From an uncultured Pelagibacteraceae bacterium (lineage in GTDB: Bacteria; Pseudomonadota; Alphaproteobacteria; Pelagibacterales; Pelagibacteraceae): a stretch of DNA of 42,644 bases. The DNA lies in contig CACGDW010000006.1 in assembly GCA_902571925.1 (NCBI GenBank), positions 1 to 42,644 of the forward strand, read 5' to 3'. Shown here one piece after another: positions 39,226 through 42,644 of the stretch (positions are counted from its first letter, which is position 1; every line of letters begins with the position of its first letter). The notes under the pieces are model-generated. The model was not told where the DNA came from. It did not search any database and saw only the letters and a list, made by a program, of their open reading frames with translations. The translations under genes were made by a program, and so were the position numbers.

Positions 39226-39245
39226 GGCTTAGGGAAGCCTGAGCC
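39226..39245 (+). promoter_or_regulatory. GC-rich hairpin in the proteorhodopsin upstream region
   Basis: GGCTTAGG (39226-39233) pairs with CCTGAGCC (39238-39245), eight pairs with one G-U, around the loop GAAG. Outer bases AACT and AGTT can extend the stem across a small internal bulge. No T tract follows, so it is not a standard terminator. In this AT-rich background such a GC-rich stem is conspicuous and probably functional in RNA or as a protein site. Confidence 0.55.
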
Positions 39246-39261
39246 TAGTTTATATAAACTA
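39246..39261. repeat. 16-base perfect palindrome upstream of proteorhodopsin
   Basis: TAGTTTATATAAACTA is a perfect inverted repeat with no spacer, directly abutting the 3' side of the GC-rich hairpin and 35 bases before the proteorhodopsin ATG. It resembles a dimeric repressor operator or a -10 region with dyad symmetry. AT-rich DNA makes short palindromes frequent, but 16 perfect bases at this place deserve note. Confidence 0.5.
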
Positions 39262-39296
39262 AACAAAGTAAAAACTAACTAAAGAGGGAGTTTTTT

Positions 39297-40067
39297 ATGA
39301 AAAAACTTAAACTGTTTGCTCTTACAGCTGTTGCCCTAATGGGTGTTACAGGTGTAGCAAACGCCGAGACTGCTATGTTAGCTCAAGATGACTTTGTTGG
39401 AATATCTTTTTGGGTAATTTCAATGGGTATGTTGGCTGCTACAGCGTTCTTCTTCATGGAAAGAAGTTCTGTTGCTCCTGGCTGGAAAACGTCAGTAACT
39501 GTTGCAGGTCTTGTAACTGGTATTGCTTTCATCCATTACATGTACATGAGAGATGTATGGGTGACTACAGGCGATTCACCAACAGTGTATAGATACATTG
39601 ACTGGTTAATTACAGTTCCATTACAGATGATAGAATTCTACTTAATTCTAGTCGCTGTAAGAAAAGCAAGCTCTGGAATTTTCTGGAGATTGTTAATTGG
39701 ATCACTAGTAATGTTAATCGGTGGATACTTAGGAGAAGCTGGATACATTAATGCTACACTTGGTTTTGTAATCGGTATGGCTGGATGGATCTACATTCTT
39801 TATGAAGTATTTTCAGGTGAAGCTGGTAAAGCTGCTTCTAAGAGTGGAAACAAAGCTCTAGTAACTGCATTTGGTGCAATGAGAATGATTGTAACTGTAG
39901 GTTGGGCTATTTACCCATTAGGTTATGTATTTGGTTACCTAACTGGTGGAGTAGATGCAAACTCACTAAACGTAGTTTACAACTTAGCTGACTTTATTAA
40001 CAAAATTGCTTTCGGTCTAGTAATTTGGGCTGCCGCAATAAGTTCAGCTGGCTCAAGAGCAAGATAA
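39297..40067 (+). CDS. Proteorhodopsin, light-driven proton pump, blue-absorbing type
   Basis: 256 residues. A signal peptide (1-23, ending VANA) precedes seven transmembrane helices. Key residues are in place: His80 (partner of the counterion), Asp102 proton acceptor in YRYIDWLITVPLQ, Glu113 proton donor, and Lys236 in NLADFINKIAFG for the retinal Schiff base. These correspond to His75, Asp97, Glu108 and Lys231 of the first-described proteorhodopsin, an offset of five. Gln110 is at the spectral tuning position (105), where Gln gives blue absorption and Leu/Met green. The ribosome site GAGGGAG lies 6 bases before ATG. A strong terminator follows. GC content and codon use are visibly higher than neighbours, as expected for a highly expressed gene. 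Retinal synthesis genes are not in the window. Confidence 0.99.
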   Translation: MKKLKLFALTAVALMGVTGVANAETAMLAQDDFVGISFWVISMGMLAATAFFFMERSSVAPGWKTSVTVAGLVTGIAFIHYMYMRDVWVTTGDSPTVYRYIDWLITVPLQMIEFYLILVAVRKASSGIFWRLLIGSLVMLIGGYLGEAGYINATLGFVIGMAGWIYILYEVFSGEAGKAASKSGNKALVTAFGAMRMIVTVGWAIYPLGYVFGYLTGGVDANSLNVVYNLADFINKIAFGLVIWAAAISSAGSRAR

Positions 40068-40085
40068 TTAAGTTAAACTAAATTT

Positions 40086-40126
40086 ATAGGGCGAGTATGT
40101 TTTGCATACTTGCCCTATTTTTTTTT
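40086..40126 (+). terminator. Rho-independent terminator after proteorhodopsin
   Basis: A 14-base stem (40086-40099 against 40105-40118, one G-U) with loop TTTTG is followed by an eight-base T tract. It starts 18 bases after the proteorhodopsin stop and isolates that transcript from the ferredoxin gene. It is the strongest hairpin terminator in the window. Confidence 0.93.
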
Positions 40127-40143
40127 AGATCTATAAAGAATTC

Positions 40144-40464
40144 ATGACAAAAATATCTTATATAACTCACGATAATAAAACCTTCACTGTTGACGTTGAT
40201 AATGGTTTAACAGTAATGGAAGGAGCCGTTCAAAACAATATACCTGGTATAGATGCAGACTGTGGAGGTGGAATGGCTTGTGCGACTTGCCATGTTTATG
40301 TCAAAGAAGATTGGTTAAATAAGCTTCCAAAAAAAGAAGAAGGTGAAGAAGATATGTTAGATATGGCATTTGAACCCAAAACAAATAGTAGACTAAGTTG
40401 TCAGCTTATAGTCTCAGATGAAATTGATGGTATAATAGTAAATATTCCATCCAAGCAAGCTTAA
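40144..40464 (+). CDS. [2Fe-2S] ferredoxin, adrenodoxin/putidaredoxin type
   Basis: 106 residues. The four cluster cysteines are Cys40, Cys46, Cys49 and Cys86, with the Cx5Cx2C spacing in [15 protein letters not shown] and RLSCQLIV, typical of adrenodoxin or putidaredoxin-type ferredoxins that serve oxygenases or iron-sulfur biogenesis. It starts 18 bases after the T tract of the proteorhodopsin terminator. Its stop codon shares a base with the next ATG (TAATG), so it is coupled to the reductase gene that follows. The two almost certainly form an electron-transfer pair; the final acceptor is not in the window. Confidence 0.95.
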   Translation: MTKISYITHDNKTFTVDVDNGLTVMEGAVQNNIPGIDADCGGGMACATCHVYVKEDWLNKLPKKEEGEEDMLDMAFEPKTNSRLSCQLIVSDEIDGIIVNIPSKQA

Positions 40465-41480
40465 TGAATAAAACAGATGCGCTTATAATTGGAGCAGGTC
40501 CAACAGGATTATTCACAGCACACCAACTAAAGTTAATTGGTCTTAATTGTGAAATAGTAGATAATTTAGATAAGATAGGAGGCCAGTGTATTGAGCTTTA
40601 TCCAGACAAACCAATTTATGACATACCTGCTGTTCCTGAATGTACTGGTGAAGAACTTACAAAAAATTTAATTAATCAATTGAAACCTTTTGACATAAAA
40701 TTTCATTTAAGTGAAAGAGTTGAAGAGGTAAAAAAAGAGAATGAAAATTGGATAGTTAAGACTAGTAATGGTAAAATTTTTTCGACACCTAATATTGTTA
40801 TCGCTGGTGGAGTAGGGTCTTTTGAACCAAGAAAATTCTCTCCGAAGGGATGTGAAAAATTTGAAAATAAATCTTTATTTTACATGGTTAAAGATAAAGC
40901 AATATTTGATGAAAAAATAGTTACAATCTTTGGAGGTGGAGACAGTGCATTGGATTGGGCAGTAGAATTATCTAAAAATTCAAAAGTAAATTTAGTTCAT
41001 AGAAGAGAAGAATTCAGAGGAGCTCAATCAACAGTAGATAAAGTTCATGAACTTGTAAAAGTTGGTAAAATAAATCTTTACACAAAATTTCAAATGGTAT
41101 CAGTAAATGGTTCTAAAAGTATAGAAAATATAGAAATTAAGCATGATAATAATGAAATTAAGAATATTAAAACAGACTATGTATTAGGTTTTTTTGGTTT
41201 AATAATGCAATTAGGTCCAATTGCAAATTGGGGACTTAATATCAATAAAAAAACTATTGAAGTAGATACTGAAAAATTTGAGACAAATCAAAAAGGCATT
41301 TATGCTGTGGGAGATATTTGTTCTTATCCTGGAAAATTAAAACTTATTTTATCAGGTTTTCATGAAGGAGCTTTGGCAGCTAGAGCATGTTTTAAATTAG
41401 CAAGACCAAATGAAAAATATCGTTTTGAATTTACAACAACTTCTTCAAATTTGTTAAAAAGACTTGGTAAAAAAGAGTGA
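40464..41480 (+). CDS. Ferredoxin-NAD(P)H reductase, thioredoxin-reductase-like fold
   Basis: 338 residues. The FAD-binding GAGPTGLFTAHQLKLIG, then GGQCIELYPDKPIYDIP, the NADP-binding GGGDSALDWAVEL with VHRREEFRG, and the C-terminal IYAVGDICSYPGKLKLI are the marks of the two-domain flavoprotein family. No redox-active CxxC is present, so it is a YumC-type ferredoxin/flavodoxin-NADP reductase and not a thioredoxin reductase, a frequent misannotation. It directly follows the ferredoxin with a one-base overlap and overlaps the next gene by 4 bases. It probably passes electrons from NADPH to that ferredoxin. Confidence 0.93.
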   Translation: MNKTDALIIGAGPTGLFTAHQLKLIGLNCEIVDNLDKIGGQCIELYPDKPIYDIPAVPECTGEELTKNLINQLKPFDIKFHLSERVEEVKKENENWIVKTSNGKIFSTPNIVIAGGVGSFEPRKFSPKGCEKFENKSLFYMVKDKAIFDEKIVTIFGGGDSALDWAVELSKNSKVNLVHRREEFRGAQSTVDKVHELVKVGKINLYTKFQMVSVNGSKSIENIEIKHDNNEIKNIKTDYVLGFFGLIMQLGPIANWGLNINKKTIEVDTEKFETNQKGIYAVGDICSYPGKLKLILSGFHEGALAARACFKLARPNEKYRFEFTTTSSNLLKRLGKKE

Positions 41481-42103
41481 TTGAGCTTTTCTCGGCAAAT
41501 ACTCCTAATGGAAAAAAAATTAGTGTTATGCTTGAAGAAATTGGCTATGAATACAAAGTTACTAAGATTGACATTGATAAAGGTGAACAATTTAAAACAA
41601 ATTTCAAAAAGATCAGCCCATTAAGCAAAATACCAGTCATCATCGATCATAACAACAACAAAACTATTTTTGAGTCTGGTGCAATTTTAATTTATTTAGC
41701 TGAACAAAGTGGAAAGTTTTATGATAAAAAAAATAGATTAGAAATCAATCAATGGTTAATGGCTCAAATGGGTTATATAGGTCCAATGCTAGGTCAACAC
41801 CATCAATTTCATCATTATAATCCTGGTAAAAGTAAATTTGGAGAAGAAAGATATTTTAAGATAGCTAAAAGAATATATGAGGAATTGGATGAAAGATTAT
41901 CAAACTCAAATTTTTTGTCAGGTAATAATTATACAATAGCCGATATTGGAACTTTCCCGTGGATTGCACGTCATAATTGGCATGACATTGGTCTAAAAAA
42001 TTATCAAAATCTCAAAAGGTGGTATTGTGAAATATCAAATCGTAAAGCGGTTATAAAGGGGTTTTCTTTTATGAATAAAAACGAGCTTCCACCAAAGCCT
42101 TAA
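41477..42103 (+). CDS. Glutathione S-transferase family protein, nu-class (YfcG/YghU-like)
   Basis: 208 residues from a GTG that overlaps the reductase stop (GTGA). The N-terminal thioredoxin fold holds ELFSANTPNGKKISVMLEE, with the TPNGKK signature of nu-class GSTs, and ISPLSKIPVIIDH with the cis-Pro; ESGAILIYLAEQ is the glutathione-binding SNAIL-type element. The C-terminal helical domain contains NYTIADIGTFPWIARH. Nu-class proteins act as disulfide-bond reductases or peroxidases with glutathione. Operon linkage with ferredoxin and its reductase suggests a redox role. Substrate unknown. Confidence 0.92.
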   Translation: MIELFSANTPNGKKISVMLEEIGYEYKVTKIDIDKGEQFKTNFKKISPLSKIPVIIDHNNNKTIFESGAILIYLAEQSGKFYDKKNRLEINQWLMAQMGYIGPMLGQHHQFHHYNPGKSKFGEERYFKIAKRIYEELDERLSNSNFLSGNNYTIADIGTFPWIARHNWHDIGLKNYQNLKRWYCEISNRKAVIKGFSFMNKNELPPKP

Positions 42104-42105
42104 TA

Positions 42106-42210
42106 TTAATTCATTGAATTTAGTAATCTAAATAATGAGGTAATTATACCATGACCAGAAAGTTCTATTAATAAAATAATGAAAATGATAAATATTAATT
42201 TTTTATTCAT
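42106..42210 (-). CDS. Tiny predicted membrane protein, downstream sORF
   Basis: 34 codons, ATG at 42210 overlapping the stop of the preceding sORF as ATGA, and stop 2 bases from the end of the convergent GST gene. The product begins MNKKLIFIIFIILLIE, a basic start and a hydrophobic helix of about 11-12 residues, then SGHGIITSLFRLLNSMN, which looks amphipathic. No homologue is recognised. Exact tiling with neighbours and the ATGA overlap, a common coupling signal, support it as a real gene. It carries no good ribosome site of its own, so it would depend on coupling. It is too short to assign a role. Confidence 0.5.
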   Translation of the reverse strand: MNKKLIFIIFIILLIELSGHGIITSLFRLLNSMN

Positions 42211-42341
42211 CTCGTAAAAACAAATATTAATAAAAGTATCCAAAAAAAAGCGTAATAGAAATATATATATTTCTTTGTAAAATTATATGTAATTGGATTA
42301 TGAACTGGCTTATCTTTCTTCTTCTTCTTCTTTTTATTCAT
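42207..42341 (-). CDS. Small basic single-pass membrane protein, sORF overlapping dksA end
   Basis: 44 codons, ATG at 42341 inside the last codons of dksA (8-base overlap, different frame). The product starts with Met-Asn and seven consecutive lysines, then a short polar part (DKPVHNPITYNFTKK), then one aromatic-rich transmembrane helix at residues 25-42 (YIYFYYAFFWILLLIFVF) and ends TR. Topology should be N-in by the positive-inside rule. An AAAAGG lies nine bases before the ATG within dksA. The family is not recognised. Overlap on both sides and a protein-like polar/hydrophobic design argue against chance. It may be cotranscribed with dksA. Confidence 0.6.
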   Translation of the reverse strand: MNKKKKKKKDKPVHNPITYNFTKKYIYFYYAFFWILLLIFVFTR

Positions 42342-42644
42342 CTGCGTGAACCTTTTCATTTTTTTCATGTTTTTCTTGTGCAGCAATAGTGTATTTTGCT
42401 ACAGGTCTAGCCATTAGTCTCTTTAAACCTATAGGCTCAGCGGTGTCTAGACAATAACCATAGGTATCATCTTTAATTCTTAATAAAGCCTTTTCGATTT
42501 CAGAAATTAATTTTATTTGTCTATTTATTGCTTTCATTTCAACATTTTTGTCAGTGTAAGAACTTGCCTGATCCACAATATCAGCAGAAATACTATTATC
42601 ATCCATAGAACCATGATAAAGGGCTTCATTATTTGCTTTAACTA
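42334..42644 (-). CDS. dksA: DksA/TraR-family transcription factor, 5' truncated by window edge
   Basis: The reading frame continues past the internal ATG at 42606 to the window edge; upstream codons read VKANNEALYHGS, so the gene starts outside. The visible part has DNSISADIVDQASSYTDKN, then EKALLRIKDDTYGYCLDT, AEPIGLKRLMARPVAKY and IAAQEKHEKNEK, the C-terminal globular domain and terminal helix of DksA. Of the four zinc-finger cysteines of E. coli DksA only the first remains (GYCLDT; the others are Thr, Thr and Ala), a pattern I associate with alphaproteobacterial DksA. DksA binds the RNA polymerase secondary channel and, with ppGpp, resets rRNA and biosynthetic transcription. Two small ORFs follow with overlaps. 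Confidence 0.93.
   Translation of the reverse strand, partial: VKANNEALYHGSMDDNSISADIVDQASSYTDKNVEMKAINRQIKLISEIEKALLRIKDDTYGYCLDTAEPIGLKRLMARPVAKYTIAAQEKHEKNEKVHADE

Noticed and set aside
39226-39261. Hairpin plus palindrome upstream of proteorhodopsin as an intrinsic terminator
   Set aside because: There is no T tract after the stem; the following sequence is the TAGTTTATATAAACTA palindrome.
40464-41480. Thioredoxin-disulfide reductase
   Set aside because: No CxxC redox pair exists in the protein; domain order and the adjacent ferredoxin fit a ferredoxin-NADP reductase.
42316-42332. CTT trinucleotide run as a simple-sequence repeat
   Set aside because: Read on the minus strand it is the AAG/AAA lysine run at the start of a plausible small ORF, so it is explained by coding.

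Overview
The window looks like a piece of chromosome from a marine SAR11 alphaproteobacterium (Pelagibacterales, Candidatus Pelagibacter type). The DNA is very AT-rich. Genes are packed with overlaps or gaps of a few bases, and no stretch over 300 bases lacks a gene. Proteins are rich in Lys, Ile and Asn. There is a proteorhodopsin next to a ferredoxin/reductase pair, and several gene orders are alphaproteobacterial (tol-pal-cpoB-tilS-ftsH-folP-glmM; glyQ-glyS-ppdK; xseB-ispA-dxs). This assignment is an inference from gene content and composition, not from a database search.

Layout. (1) 1-11566, plus strand: the end of tolR, then tolA, tolB and pal, a strong terminator, cpoB, tilS, ftsH, folP, glmM, thiD and purA. 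This covers envelope constriction, tRNA-Ile decoding, membrane proteolysis, folate, amino-sugar, thiamine and purine synthesis. (2) 11563-13478, minus strand: rpoH (heat-shock sigma factor) and rluD, then a tRNA-Arg(TCG). (3) 13631-19393: the most accessory-looking part. A GT87-like membrane glycosyltransferase faces a minus-strand operon of GT2 glycosyltransferase, radical SAM/SPASM enzyme, methyltransferase and two-gene ABC-2 exporter, led by the housekeeping tsaC/sua5. It probably makes and exports a small modified glycoconjugate, but its substrate cannot be read from the sequence. (4) 20346-26121: xseB-ispA-dxs (isoprenoid precursors), aroC, pdxH and ispB (quinone side chain). (5) 26237-32641: a membrane-anchor-free S49 peptidase, glyQ, glyS and ppdK. 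(6) 32643-37186: nadC, nadA, tRNA-Leu(GAG), ygfZ, a dihydroorotase and an SMR transporter. (7) 37179-42644: a propionyl-CoA synthetase type ligase, a blue-type proteorhodopsin with an unusually long and structured upstream region, ferredoxin, a ferredoxin-NADP reductase, a nu-class GST, and the 3' part of dksA followed by two previously untracked tiny membrane-protein ORFs.

How it fits together. Most of the window is streamlined core metabolism, with transcription units placed end to end. Eight convergent pairs meet within 8 bases and show no terminator. Some divergent pairs are separated by only 20-46 bases. The exceptions to this compactness stand out: the 216-base region ahead of proteorhodopsin (candidate promoter, short leader ORF with a good ribosome site, GC-rich hairpin, 16-base palindrome), the strong terminators after pal and after proteorhodopsin, and the dksA-sORF-sORF overlap chain. 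With the tsaC-led glycosyltransferase/radical SAM/ABC cluster, these are the best candidates for undescribed biology here. No CRISPR array, insertion sequence, integrase, prophage gene or known riboswitch was seen.
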